Shown piece by piece: positions 17,897 to 26,077 of a stretch of 64,000 nucleotides of DNA (the first letter of the stretch is position 1; every line of letters begins with the position of its first letter). The DNA comes from Ruegeria sp. YS9. Its GTDB lineage: Bacteria; Pseudomonadota; Alphaproteobacteria; Rhodobacterales; Rhodobacteraceae. The translations under genes and the position numbers were made by a program. Below the pieces are notes generated by a model. It searched no databases. It was not told where the DNA came from and saw nothing but the letters and a program-made list of their open reading frames with translations. The stretch covers positions 2,265,001 through 2,329,000 of the forward strand of contig NZ_CP102409.1 of the NCBI RefSeq assembly GCF_024628725.1. The letters run 5' to 3'.

Positions 17897-18883
17897 ATGC
17901 CCACAGCATCCATCGTCGTACCCGCCTACAACGCCGAAGCAACCTTGGCCGAAACGCTCGCCTCACTGCAGGCGCAAACCTATGACGATTTCGAAATCAT
18001 CATTGTCGACGATGGATCGCAGGATGCGACCGCCGAGATTGCCCGCGCACACCAAAGCGACCCAAGCGTACGACTGGTCCAGCAAGCCAATCGCGGGCTG
18101 GCGGGGGCCAGAAATACCGGCATCGCTGCCGCGCGTGGTGCATTCGTCGGCTTTTGCGACGCCGACGATCTGTGGATGCCCGAAAAGCTGGCGGCTCATA
18201 TTCATCATCTCAAGGCCGAACCGGATGTGGGGGTTAGTTACTCCGGCAGTGCCTTGATCGACGAGGCGGGGTGCGCGATGGGGATCAAACAAGCACCCCG
18301 CCTGAAGGATGTGACCGCAGCACATGTTCTGAACCGCAACCCAATCGGCAATGGATCGGCGGCCGTTATTCGAAAGACGGTGCTGGAGGCTCTGGCCTAC
18401 CGCCCGAGCTTTGAAACCCAGCGGGATTGGGTCTTCGATGAGACATTCCGCCAGTCCGAAGATATCGAATGCTGGATGCGGTTGATGTTGAAGACCGATT
18501 GGCAGATCGAAGGTGTTCCGGGGCTTCTAACCCACTACCGGATCAACGCAGGCGGGCTTTCGGCGGCTTTGGATCGCCAGTTGGAGGCGTGGGAGCGGAT
18601 GGTCGCGAAGCTGCGCCCGCTGAACCCTGAATTCTTTGCCCGGCACGAACCCTCGGCCCGTGCTTATCAGCTGCGCTATCTGGCGCGGCGGGCCATCACC
18701 AACCTCGATCAGGACACAGCTTGGGAGTTGTTTGCGCGCAGCGTCCAGGAAAGCCTCCGCCCGGTGCTTGAGGAACCTATGAAATCGTTCAGCACCTTCG
18801 CCGCGGCCCTTGTGTTGAAAACGCTTGGACCCGGCCCGATCACCCGGCTGGGACAAATGAAATCCAAACTTCAATCGATCTGA
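17897..18883 (+). CDS. Family 2 glycosyltransferase (EPS)
   Basis: 328 aa; the ATG at 17897 is preceded by AAGGAG with a 6-nt gap. GT-A motifs: ASIVVPAYNAEATLAETLAS, IIIVDDGSQD, ARNTGIAAARGAFVGFCDAD and EDIECWMRLM. It resembles its upstream neighbour in architecture (shared ends with YLARRA), so the two may be an old duplication. It forms part of the flippase operon. Confidence 0.87.
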   Translation: MPTASIVVPAYNAEATLAETLASLQAQTYDDFEIIIVDDGSQDATAEIARAHQSDPSVRLVQQANRGLAGARNTGIAAARGAFVGFCDADDLWMPEKLAAHIHHLKAEPDVGVSYSGSALIDEAGCAMGIKQAPRLKDVTAAHVLNRNPIGNGSAAVIRKTVLEALAYRPSFETQRDWVFDETFRQSEDIECWMRLMLKTDWQIEGVPGLLTHYRINAGGLSAALDRQLEAWERMVAKLRPLNPEFFARHEPSARAYQLRYLARRAITNLDQDTAWELFARSVQESLRPVLEEPMKSFSTFAAALVLKTLGPGPITRLGQMKSKLQSI

Positions 18884-18896
18884 GAGAGGGGTCATC

Positions 18897-19808
18897 ATGG
18901 AACAGAAAAAGATCCTACACCTGGTAGACGACACCACAGCGGGTGGCGTGATGCGGATGCTCGACCATCTTTTGGCGCAATCAGATCTGTCCGGCGCGGT
19001 CGAGCAAAAGGTGTTGAAAGTCAAACGGACAGCATTTTCTTGGGGCAAACTGAATGCGGATGTCATCGTGTCCCACGTCGTACCAAGCTGGAGAAGCCTA
19101 CCCGCATTCTCGGCGCTTCGCGCAATGCACCTGGACACTCGACTGGTCCATGTCGAACACAGTTACACCCGGGCATTCACCACCCTTAATGTCCCTTATA
19201 AACGTCGGTTTTTTGCGATGCTGCGTGTGATCTATTCCTTCTTTGATCAGGTGGTCGCCGTCAGCCATGCGCAGTCGGACTGGATGAAGGAACGACGCCT
19301 GGCTGCTTCGGAAAAACTGGCTGTCATTCCTCCGACCGTTGATCTTGAGCAGTTGTCACGCAACACTATGCCTCCCAAGTCAAAGACCACAATTGGCGCT
19401 ATCGGGCGGCTGGAACAGCAGAAAGGGTTCGACATCCTGATCCAGGGTTTTCGGTCAACCCGAACGCCGGAGGCGCGCTTGTTGATCTTTGGCGAAGGCA
19501 GTCAGCGTTCATACCTTGAGGCGTTGGCAGAGGGTGACCCGCGCATCGAATTTAAGGGCCATGCCAAGGACCCGGCAAAAGCTTATCAAGCCGTCGATAT
19601 CATTGCGATTCCCTCGCGTTGGGAGGCTTATGGACTTGTGCTGGACGAAGCGCTTGCCGCGAAGCGCAATGTGATCGCCAGTAAAGTTGATGGGTTACGT
19701 GACCGTGAAGGAGATACGAGAGTTTCATTCTGCAACCTTGACCCTTATGCTTGGCGACTTGCGATCAATAATTTTCTGCTTTCCAACACTATTGAGAAAA
19801 GCAGCTGA
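18897..19808 (+). CDS. Family 4 glycosyltransferase (EPS)
   Basis: 303 aa, slightly short for GT4. GT-B fold: N-terminal HLVDDTTAGGVMRML (glycine-rich acceptor loop), HVEHSY, then the C-terminal donor domain with GAIGRLEQQKGFDILIQGF, LLIFGEGSQRSYLE and the ExxxxxxxE site IPSRWEAYGLVLDEALA. The last gene of the flippase operon, 13 bp behind the previous one. Codon use drifts to AT-rich near the end, where the non-coding gap begins, so the C-terminus may have been trimmed at a rearrangement. Confidence 0.83.
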   Translation: MEQKKILHLVDDTTAGGVMRMLDHLLAQSDLSGAVEQKVLKVKRTAFSWGKLNADVIVSHVVPSWRSLPAFSALRAMHLDTRLVHVEHSYTRAFTTLNVPYKRRFFAMLRVIYSFFDQVVAVSHAQSDWMKERRLAASEKLAVIPPTVDLEQLSRNTMPPKSKTTIGAIGRLEQQKGFDILIQGFRSTRTPEARLLIFGEGSQRSYLEALAEGDPRIEFKGHAKDPAKAYQAVDIIAIPSRWEAYGLVLDEALAAKRNVIASKVDGLRDREGDTRVSFCNLDPYAWRLAINNFLLSNTIEKSS

Positions 19809-20087
19809 ATCAAAATTTGACACTGGATCTTTTGCGTTTTGCCGAGCCATTCACTGCAAAATCAATTGTGATTTCAAAGAAATTGCCTGAGTCCAGCTTT
19901 GCGTTTTGTGCGCGAGCCTACTTAGCGCAGTACATTTTGGTGCCCTCTTTGGACTGCGAGCGGTCATTGCCTTGTGCTAAGTGGACGGCAGCTATGTCCG
20001 CACTGCGGTCATAGCCGCATTTTTCGCCAGTGTCCGCTCTGGGTCAAAGCTGCCGTTTAAACCGCGCCGCGTTTATAGGTCCAGTGC
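19809..20087. other. Non-coding gap between EPS genes and recombinase module
   Basis: I see no gene here. The first half is AT-rich. The second half (about 19975-20060) carries a GC-rich stretch with CAGCTATGTCCGCA and CAGTGTCCGCTCTGGG, resembling dispersed intergenic repeats known from other alphaproteobacteria, which I cannot confirm. It separates the EPS cargo from the mobility genes. Confidence 0.45.
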
Positions 20088-21191
20088 CTACAAGTCCTTG
20101 AAGTCGAATTTTTCCAACAAGAGTTCAAGCTTGGCGTCTAAGTCCTTGCTCTTACCAGCGTTGCGGATGAGTTCGCGCTGTCGGGCCAGAGGTATCTGTC
20201 CATAGCTAGACAAGGTCGTGACGACGCTCTCATGGCCGAGGTTCTGGCTGAACGCTTTGAATTCCTCGGGCGTCCGACAGGTGAGGTAAGCGTATTCAAC
20301 GACGGTGTTCCGTACCCGGTGCGGTGTGAAGTAAGGCAAGCCAGCTTTATCAAACGCGCGTCTGAAAATCTGACGGATCGGTTGAGAACTGGACCACACT
20401 TGGCGTTTGATGTCGTCGACGACCGGCCCCCTTTGAGCGTCGATCCGGTGCCGCGATTGAGGGAAGAGCGGATCGTCGGGCTGCCACCGGAGTTCATCGC
20501 GCAAGTAGCCGACCCAGGAGAACAGGACGCTTTCAATCTCTGGTCCAAGCGGCAACAGCACAGACTCTATCAGCTTGCTGTTTTTGGTGCGGACAGTTTT
20601 CGGGTCTTGGACGATCATCTGCCGATCGATGTCGACATGGCCTAGCAGCAAAGAGGCGGCTGCGTTGTCGCGGATGCCAGTCATCATGAGAAGCGCAAAT
20701 ACGGCGCGATCACGCTTTTCCAGAATGGTCTCCGAAGGCATCGATGCCAGTGCGTGCTTCAATTGATCCATGGTCGGCGAGGGCTTCGAAGGCGAAGACG
20801 TCGCCGCGCGAATGTCCTTTTCAGAGAGGTTGAAGTAGGCGATGGCGTTGGTGTCGATCTTGGACTTGAACCCAGGTTGTACTGAAAGCCACCGGAAGAA
20901 CCGTTGCACAGCTTTCAAGGTCGATAGGACCGTCGAGTTTCCGAGGCGTTTGCTTTCGTCAGCAGGCGAGGATAGCGCCGCCCTGAAGCCTTTCGCCTGA
21001 TCGCGATTGAAGCGTCCAAAGTCGCAGTAGCCGGTGTATTCCTCGAATCGTAGGATCGCCTTTTCGACCCCGCGTACCGTGGCTTCTGACTTTTGATCCG
21101 CTTCGCGCAGGAACTCAGCATACTCACGCTTGATCCGTTCATTTTCCGCGTTGAATTTGTTCACAATCGTCATGCTCCTTTGAGTCACCAT
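20088..21191 (-). CDS. Tyrosine recombinase, second mobility module
   Basis: 367 aa. An N-terminal SAM-like core-binding domain is followed by the catalytic domain: first arginine in LMMTGIRDNAAAS, HxxR in TPHRVRNTV, histidine in LGHESVVTTL (about H320) and nucleophile Y330 in LSSYGQ. The catalytic set is intact. The start is uncertain: ATG at 21191 overlaps the upstream gene by 53 bp, while ATG at 21173 has AAAGGAG only 1 nt away. It forms a three-gene unit with the two DNA-binding proteins upstream and is unrelated in sequence to the island integrase at 22581. Confidence 0.82.
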   Translation of the reverse strand: MVTQRSMTIVNKFNAENERIKREYAEFLREADQKSEATVRGVEKAILRFEEYTGYCDFGRFNRDQAKGFRAALSSPADESKRLGNSTVLSTLKAVQRFFRWLSVQPGFKSKIDTNAIAYFNLSEKDIRAATSSPSKPSPTMDQLKHALASMPSETILEKRDRAVFALLMMTGIRDNAAASLLLGHVDIDRQMIVQDPKTVRTKNSKLIESVLLPLGPEIESVLFSWVGYLRDELRWQPDDPLFPQSRHRIDAQRGPVVDDIKRQVWSSSQPIRQIFRRAFDKAGLPYFTPHRVRNTVVEYAYLTCRTPEEFKAFSQNLGHESVVTTLSSYGQIPLARQRELIRNAGKSKDLDAKLELLLEKFDFKDL

Positions 21192-21645
21192 CCAAGAGGG
21201 GAATGCTGCTCCCCTTTAAGCGTGGGGTTTGCCTCTGGAGTGGCCCGAATGACGCGGTGTATTCTGGCAGTCGTGAAGCGCTCCCTGCGCGGCAGATTTT
21301 CCTGCCACATGTGCAGCACACCCCAACCAGACGAACCGTTTTCTCGTTGAGATCGGCAATGTGGACGGAGCCCAGAATTGGCAGGCGCGGTGCACGGCAT
21401 GAAAGGCAAAACATTTCATCCGGGCCGCACTTTTGCTTCCTGACTTTGGCGCGGGTGTCGAGATATCTGCGAAGTTCAGCGCCGTGGATCAGTGTCGGCT
21501 TCTGGCCATCAATTGAACCCAACCCATTACTGAGCCATCGGCGAACAGTGTGAACGTGAATTTCGAGGAGAGCCGCAATTTCGGGGACGGAGTAGGTGCG
21601 CCTGATACGGATACGCCTGCGATCCGGCTTCTTGGTTCCCGGCAT
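21139..21645 (-). CDS. Helix-turn-helix protein with cysteine-rich (zinc-ribbon-like) region
   Basis: 168 aa. The N-terminal MerR/excisionase-like helix-turn-helix (TYSVPEIAALLEIHVHTVRRWLSNGL) is followed by a cysteine-rich segment (FCLSCRAPR and GVCCTCGRKICRAG) that could bind zinc. It lies between an AlpA-like gene and the recombinase, overlapping the latter, so it probably assists or controls recombination. I do not recognise a named family. Confidence 0.6.
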   Translation of the reverse strand: MPGTKKPDRRRIRIRRTYSVPEIAALLEIHVHTVRRWLSNGLGSIDGQKPTLIHGAELRRYLDTRAKVRKQKCGPDEMFCLSCRAPRLPILGSVHIADLNEKTVRLVGVCCTCGRKICRAGSASRLPEYTASFGPLQRQTPRLKGSSIPLLDGDSKEHDDCEQIQRGK

Positions 21646-21654
21646 TGTTGCGAC

Positions 21655-21903
21655 CTAGTCGCTTGCCGGGGTTTCCCGGCCACCGGTCCCGGCGAGGCGA
21701 GGCGCAGCAGCGATCCAGGATTGCAGGTCTTCGAGGAAGTAGAAGGCGCGCCCGCCCAGCAGAACGTAATCCGGTCCTTGGCCCTTCATCGCCCAATCGG
21801 CCAGCGTCTTTGGCGAGCATCCAAGGTAGCGGGCTGCGTTCTTGCGGTCCATCCGTCCGTCCGGGTGAATGAAGACGCGCTGCGTGTCAGTGTCGATTTT
21901 CAT
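21655..21903 (-). CDS. AlpA-like helix-turn-helix protein (putative excisionase)
   Basis: 82 aa with a single winged helix domain: MDRKNAARYLGCSPKTLADW, then GPDYVLLGGRAFYFLEDLQSW, the usual arrangement of AlpA/excisionase-type small DNA-binding proteins. It ends 9 bp before the next gene and starts the three-gene recombinase module. It may act as the recombination directionality factor for the recombinase at 20088, the integrase at 22581, or both. Confidence 0.65.
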   Translation of the reverse strand: MKIDTDTQRVFIHPDGRMDRKNAARYLGCSPKTLADWAMKGQGPDYVLLGGRAFYFLEDLQSWIAAAPRLAGTGGRETPASD

Positions 21904-22028
21904 AGCTTGTTTCCTTGCTCAACAGGTTTTGCCAGTAGGCACACGGAAAGAATTGCAAGACATGTATTGAAACTCAATACGTAACGTGCAAAATGGATCA
22001 AGACAGAATGTTTTGACACGAGGACATC

Positions 22029-22568
22029 ATGGCAATCAAGGGTCCCAAAGGCGCAGGCTCCAAGCTCGGGAGGACCGAGACGGTATCGATTCGGCTCGAT
22101 CCACGCCTAAATTATCTATGTGAGTTGGCGGCGAGGTCTCAGCGGCGAACTAAGTCGTCGTTCATCGAAGCGACCTTGGCCGAACATATTCAGACGCAGG
22201 TCATCAACAAATGGCGCAACTCAGATTTTGATGAGCCGAATACTTTCGGAGAACGCGCCGATGTGCTTTGGCACGTCCGCGAGAGCCAGCGTTTGGTCTC
22301 ACTCGGAATTGTCGCTCCGGAGTTGTTGACCTTCGAAGAGCAACACATTTGGGCGCTGATCGAAGAGAATGGACATTTCTGGCGCGGTCGTTGGCGGGGG
22401 AACGATTGGGATTTCAACATCAGTTTGGACACCATCGTCAGAGAGCGGGTTGACGAATATTGGGAGGACCTAGTTGCGGTCGCGATGGGCGAGAAGAAGC
22501 CAGACGCCCTTCCGGATGTTGGTACGACGCCACCCTGTAAAGAAATCGACGACGAGATTCCTTTCTAG
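22029..22568 (+). CDS. Ribbon-helix-helix-like hypothetical protein upstream of integrase
   Basis: 179 aa. The N-terminus (TETVSIRLDPRLNYLCELAA, then RRTKSSFIEATLAEHI) fits a ribbon-helix-helix DNA-binding fold. The remainder is tryptophan- and acid-rich (HFWRGRWRGNDWDFN) without a recognised domain. The gene is 12 bp upstream of the integrase in the same direction, so it may repress or modulate integrase expression. Confidence 0.6.
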   Translation: MAIKGPKGAGSKLGRTETVSIRLDPRLNYLCELAARSQRRTKSSFIEATLAEHIQTQVINKWRNSDFDEPNTFGERADVLWHVRESQRLVSLGIVAPELLTFEEQHIWALIEENGHFWRGRWRGNDWDFNISLDTIVRERVDEYWEDLVAVAMGEKKPDALPDVGTTPPCKEIDDEIPF

Positions 22569-22580
22569 AGGTTCATTGAA

Positions 22581-23759
22581 ATGGCTATTCGCTTCTCAAA
22601 GCTCACACGTCCCGCGATCCGTTCTCTGAAGTCAGGGGCTTCCATTTCAGAGCACGGCATCACCTTTCGACGGGATGGCAACGGCGACGGAGTCTATTCG
22701 GTCAACATCATGGTTGACCGTCGGCGAATTCATTGCGTGATCGGACGAGAGTCCGAGGGTGTAACGAGGCAGCAGGCGGAAGACTTCATCGCCCAAGCGA
22801 GAACTGATGCAAGGCGTCAGCGCTTGGAGTTGCCCGGAGGTCGTAAGACGCCACTGAGCTTCGAAGAAGCCGCAGACCGCTACGTTCAGAGGCTTCGGGA
22901 TAGTGACGGAAAAAACATCGACATCAAAGAGCGTCAGCTGCGGCAGCACTTGGTCCCATTCCTCGCGGCCAAGCCGTTGAGTGCAATCGAGTCATTCGAC
23001 GTTGAACGCTACAAGAAGGCCCGACGCTCCGCGGGCGCAGCAAAGGCTACCGTGAATCGGGAATTGGCCACACTTTCACACCTGCTGAACCAAGCCGTCG
23101 AGTGGAAGTGGATCAAGAGCAAGTCGGTCAGGATTAATCGCTTCAAAGAAGATAACCAGCGAATCGTAAACCTGACGGATGATCAGTGCGTCGCGTTGTT
23201 GGAAGCGGCAGCATCGGACCACAACGAAAACGTTCACGCCTTCGTCATGGTTGGACTGCACACGGGAATGCGTCATGCGGAAATTCTCGCGATCCGTCGA
23301 GAAGATGTCGATGTCGGAAAGCGAGTGATCTGGGTTCCGCAGGCGAAGGCGGGGTCTCGTGAGCAACCTATCACACGTGAACTGGCTGATTATTTGGAAA
23401 GACGCATGGACATGCTGCCGCCAGGCTGCGAATGGATGTTCCCCTCTCCGGGAAGCGCCACCGGCCACGTTCACACGATCCGCAAGGCGTTTCGCCGCTC
23501 CGCTGAGCGCGCTGGGCTTGATCCCGACCAGATCACCCCTCACACGCTTCGTCATACGGCGGTGACACATCTGGTTCAGGCGGGCGTCGACCTGCCCACA
23601 GTCCAGCGCATTTCCGGTCACAAGACTTTGTCCATGGTTGCGCGCTACGCGCATCAAAGCGGGTCGCATATCGAGGCGGCAATGGATCGGCTGGAAGGGC
23701 GGGTTAGTGGCCATCAGCAAGGCAACATTCGCAAGCTCAAGCCAAAAAGTTCGGCCTGA
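22581..23759 (+). CDS. Tyrosine integrase of the tRNA-Phe island
   Basis: 392 aa, complete. After an N-terminal arm-binding segment and a SAM-like domain (FEEAADRYVQRL, then VNRELATLSHLLNQAVEW), the catalytic residues are R231 (HTGMRHAEIL), H321 and R324 (PHTLRHTAVTH), H347 (ISGHKTLS) and Y356 (ARYAHQ). It ends 66 bp from tRNA-Phe, whose 3' end is the repeated 46-bp site, so it is the enzyme that integrates and excises the island. TTACACA arm-type repeats begin at its stop codon. Confidence 0.93.
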   Translation: MAIRFSKLTRPAIRSLKSGASISEHGITFRRDGNGDGVYSVNIMVDRRRIHCVIGRESEGVTRQQAEDFIAQARTDARRQRLELPGGRKTPLSFEEAADRYVQRLRDSDGKNIDIKERQLRQHLVPFLAAKPLSAIESFDVERYKKARRSAGAAKATVNRELATLSHLLNQAVEWKWIKSKSVRINRFKEDNQRIVNLTDDQCVALLEAAASDHNENVHAFVMVGLHTGMRHAEILAIRREDVDVGKRVIWVPQAKAGSREQPITRELADYLERRMDMLPPGCEWMFPSPGSATGHVHTIRKAFRRSAERAGLDPDQITPHTLRHTAVTHLVQAGVDLPTVQRISGHKTLSMVARYAHQSGSHIEAAMDRLEGRVSGHQQGNIRKLKPKSSA

Positions 23760-23792
23760 TTACACACGAATTACACATGCACTTGAGTGCAT
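23760..23792 (+). repeat. TTACACA pair and inverted repeat between integrase and tRNA-Phe
   Basis: TTACACA at 23760-23766 and 23771-23777 (11 bp apart), followed by a perfect inverted repeat ATGCACT-TG-AGTGCAT (23777-23792). Together they look like the integrase-proximal arm of the att region. No T-run follows the hairpin, so it is not an obvious terminator. Confidence 0.5.
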
Positions 23793-23825
23793 GGCACGAG
23801 ATCTTCTCTAAGCTATTGATTTTTA

Positions 23826-23871
23826 TGGTGCCCGGGGGCGGAATCGAACCACCGACACGAGGATTTTCAAT
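23826..23871 (-). repeat. Proximal attachment site within tRNA-Phe (46 bp)
   Basis: Perfectly repeated at 4570-4615. It covers CCA, the acceptor 3' strand, the T arm and the variable region, up to the anticodon arm of tRNA-Phe. The flanking base differs on both sides, fixing the repeat length. Confidence 0.9.
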
Positions 23872-23900
23872 CCACTGCTCTACCCCTGAGCTACCCGGGC
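23826..23900 (-). tRNA. tRNA-Phe (anticodon GAA)
   Basis: Complete on the minus strand: acceptor GCCCGGG pairs with CCCGGGC, the D arm is GTAGCTCAGGGGTAGAGC, the anticodon loop is TTGAAAA (anticodon GAA), the T loop is GGTTCGATTCC, and CCA is encoded. The island sits directly against its 3' end, and the repeat keeps the tRNA intact after integration. Confidence 0.96.
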
Positions 23901-23979
23901 ACGGGAACGACGTTCGTCGTTGGGTGGGGGCCTTCTATGACTTGCTACAAGCGGTGTCCAGAGGCTTTTTCACATTTTT

Positions 23980-24162
23980 TCAATGTGGTCGCTTTGGCGT
24001 GAAGTCCTGCGTGTCATCCTCGACTTCAAGGTCCTCTTCGCGCTGCGACGGAACCGAGTAGGACCCGTTCAGCCACTTGGCCAAATCAATGTCCGCACAC
24101 CGCCTGGAACAAAACGGACGAAATTTCTGCTCGGTCGCGGCACCGCAAATCGGGCAGCTCAT
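23980..24162 (-). CDS. yacG: DNA gyrase inhibitor YacG
   Basis: 60 aa with the zinc-binding set C3, C6, C18 and C22 (MSCPICG and FCSRRCADIDLAKWLNGSY), the hallmark of YacG. In Escherichia coli it binds GyrB and blocks DNA binding. It overlaps the RNase E/G gene by 4 bp and ends the conserved operon next to tRNA-Phe. Confidence 0.92.
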   Translation of the reverse strand: MSCPICGAATEQKFRPFCSRRCADIDLAKWLNGSYSVPSQREEDLEVEDDTQDFTPKRPH

Positions 24163-25181
24163 TTCAGGACCTCCATCACAGGAACGCGACCACGCTTTCG
24201 CTGCAACTCAAAGTGGCCCAGCGGGGTCCAGCCTGCAAGAATCGTCTCGTCCGGGTCCGATCTGAACGCGGTACGTAAAGCGGATTCAAACCCGCGGCGA
24301 TCCTTCTTTGGCATGGGCGCGAGGTCCAGCGTAATCTGACCAGCCATCCCACGTACGCGCAAAGCACGGGGCAGCATCTTGGCGCAGGCGAAATTGGCCT
24401 TGGTGCCCGCCGCCAGCGAGGTGTCCGCTCCGGTGTTCACATCCACGGCGACCAATGCGCGTGTGGGTTCGATGTAAAGATGCCCCCCGCCCGGCAAAGG
24501 CTCGGACGCTCCCCGCACCGTATCCAGCGCATCCAGAACGCCGTGGGTTTCGAACCCGCCCGCCTGTGTCACGACTTCGGCCGGGTCGGTCCAGTCGCGC
24601 CAGGCAAGGATATGGGGGCTGTCACCCTCGCTGAGAAGTTCAGGCTCGGTCCCGTCGTCATTCATCACCTGCTCGGCCTGCGTCAACATGGCCGCGATGT
24701 CTTCCGAGATCTCTTCGGCATCCGCACCCGCGCAGCAGGAGCGCAGGATCAATCCATAGGCGCTGTCACCCATCTGCTCGTGCGCGATTTCAAGCAGTTG
24801 ATCGCGTATGTCTTCGTTCTTGATACTGCGCGAAATGTTCAGGCCCGGAGCGTCCGGCGTGACAATCGCATAGCGGCTTTTGAAAAGGATGCGATTGCTC
24901 ACCGGTATGGCTTTGCCGGGCTCTGCAAAGCCGGTGACCTGTACCAACAACAGGGCGCCGGGACCCAAGCCTTTGACTTGTCGCAGGAAAGCAGGGCCAT
25001 CTGGCGTGGTCAGGAACATTCCGCCCTGCCCCTTGACCGGGCGGTCAGCCCGGGCGCGGTAGATCGTGCCGGGCGCAGGGGCGTCCGCGGCGATCAGGAA
25101 GTCATCCAACTTGCCGTCAACCATCAGCGCAGCCGCTTCGCGGCCTTGGATGTGGTCCAGAACAATGGTGCGACCTTTCAT
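24159..25181 (-). CDS. Short ribonuclease E/G family protein
   Basis: 340 aa from the ATG that overlaps the maf stop (ATGA at 25178-25181). The RNase E/G catalytic pattern is present near the middle: [20 protein letters not shown], where the aspartate in DVNTG binds magnesium. The N-terminal S1 domain and the zinc-link CPxCxG of longer RNase E/G proteins are not recognisable. This short form is common beside maf and yacG in alphaproteobacteria. It probably takes part in RNA processing; substrates are unknown. Confidence 0.85.
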   Translation of the reverse strand: MKGRTIVLDHIQGREAAALMVDGKLDDFLIAADAPAPGTIYRARADRPVKGQGGMFLTTPDGPAFLRQVKGLGPGALLLVQVTGFAEPGKAIPVSNRILFKSRYAIVTPDAPGLNISRSIKNEDIRDQLLEIAHEQMGDSAYGLILRSCCAGADAEEISEDIAAMLTQAEQVMNDDGTEPELLSEGDSPHILAWRDWTDPAEVVTQAGGFETHGVLDALDTVRGASEPLPGGGHLYIEPTRALVAVDVNTGADTSLAAGTKANFACAKMLPRALRVRGMAGQITLDLAPMPKKDRRGFESALRTAFRSDPDETILAGWTPLGHFELQRKRGRVPVMEVLK

Positions 25182-25756
25182 GATGCCTCTCGATACAGTG
25201 GATAGCCGATGCCTTGCAGCAAGGCCGCGGTCTCGGACAGGGGCAGGCCGACGATGCCAGTAAACGACCCCGAAATCCATGGAATGAAAGCCCCTGCGGG
25301 CCCCTGAATCGCATAGGCACCTGCCTTGCCGCACCAGTCTCCGGTCGCCAGATAGGCGTTGATCTCGACATCCGACAGACGTTTGACCTTGACCTGTGAG
25401 ATGACATCACGCTGTAGCACACGGTCTCCGCGCCGGACCGCAACCGAGGTGATCACGCGGTGACGACGACCAGACAGGGAATGCAGAAACTCCGCTGCCT
25501 GCCCCACATCCTCGGGCTTACCCAGAATCCGACGCCCCAAGGCCACGGTGGTATCTGCACAGAGGGTAACGTCACCTCTATCCGCCTGAACAGCCTGCAC
25601 TTTTTGGCGCGTGATGCGGTGGCAATACGGAACTGGAAGCTCGCCCTTCAAAGGCGTTTCGTCGATGTCAGGAGGGCAAATGGCATCGGGCCGCACGCCA
25701 AGCTGGGCCAGCAGGTCCAGCCGTCTTGGGCTGCCCGATCCGAGAATGAACGCCAT
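25178..25756 (-). CDS. maf: Maf-family nucleoside triphosphate pyrophosphatase
   Basis: 192 aa. It starts [20 protein letters not shown] with the Maf signature SxSPRR, then [22 protein letters not shown] and [23 protein letters not shown]. Maf proteins hydrolyse dTTP, UTP or modified nucleotides and can affect septation. It forms part of the infA-maf-RNase E/G-yacG operon, with overlapping ends. Confidence 0.93.
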   Translation of the reverse strand: MAFILGSGSPRRLDLLAQLGVRPDAICPPDIDETPLKGELPVPYCHRITRQKVQAVQADRGDVTLCADTTVALGRRILGKPEDVGQAAEFLHSLSGRRHRVITSVAVRRGDRVLQRDVISQVKVKRLSDVEINAYLATGDWCGKAGAYAIQGPAGAFIPWISGSFTGIVGLPLSETAALLQGIGYPLYREAS

Positions 25757-25767
25757 TGCGGCAGGCG

Positions 25768-25986
25768 TTACTTGAAGCGATAGTTGATCCGACCCTTGGT
25801 CAGATCATATGGGGTCATCTCGACCTGAACCTTGTCGCCGGCCAGAACACGGATGCGGTTCTTGCGCATCTTGCCTGCCGTATGTGCGATGATCTCATGG
25901 CCGTTTTCCAGCTCGACCCGAAACGTCGCATTAGGCAGGAGTTCCTTCACGACACCGGGAAATTCGAGCGTATCTTCCTTGGCCAT
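25768..25986 (-). CDS. infA: Translation initiation factor IF-1
   Basis: 72 aa, the standard IF-1 length and sequence: [20 protein letters not shown], then [19 protein letters not shown] and [13 protein letters not shown], a single S1-like OB fold that binds the 30S A site. The ATG at 25986 is the family start; an upstream in-frame ATG (26010) would add 8 residues. A hairpin at 26010-26026 lies in its leader. Confidence 0.97.
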   Translation of the reverse strand: MAKEDTLEFPGVVKELLPNATFRVELENGHEIIAHTAGKMRKNRIRVLAGDKVQVEMTPYDLTKGRINYRFK

Positions 25987-26009
25987 GTTGTCTCCATCAT
26001 TACGTTGCA

Positions 26010-26026
26010 CCCGCAGAATCTGCGGG
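26010..26026 (-). other. Hairpin in the infA leader
   Basis: CCCGCAG (26010-26016), loop AAT, CTGCGGG (26020-26026), flanked by further pairing of CAC with GTG. No T-run follows on either strand. It may be a leader structure or a weak terminator for the upstream hydrolase gene. Confidence 0.35.
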
Positions 26027-26077
26027 GGTGTGCGCTTAAATGAGCCTATTTCCGCCTTATTTCAAGGGCGGAATCAC

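Larger units (their letters stand above)
4570..23871. mobile_element. Genomic island in tRNA-Phe carrying an EPS biosynthesis locus
   Basis: The ends are a perfect 46-bp direct repeat (4570-4615 and 23826-23871) that corresponds to the 3' part of tRNA-Phe including CCA. A complete tyrosine integrase (22581-23759) lies beside the intact tRNA, the classic layout of a tRNA-targeting island. Excision between the repeats would release a circle of 19,256 bp. Cargo is EPS synthesis and export genes, a two-component phosphorelay and a second recombinase module. There are no conjugation, replication or phage structural genes, so transfer would need help from elsewhere. Confidence 0.85.

Noticed and set aside
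4570..23871. Prophage
   Set aside because: There are two recombinases but no capsid, tail, terminase, lysis or replication genes. The cargo is EPS synthesis.
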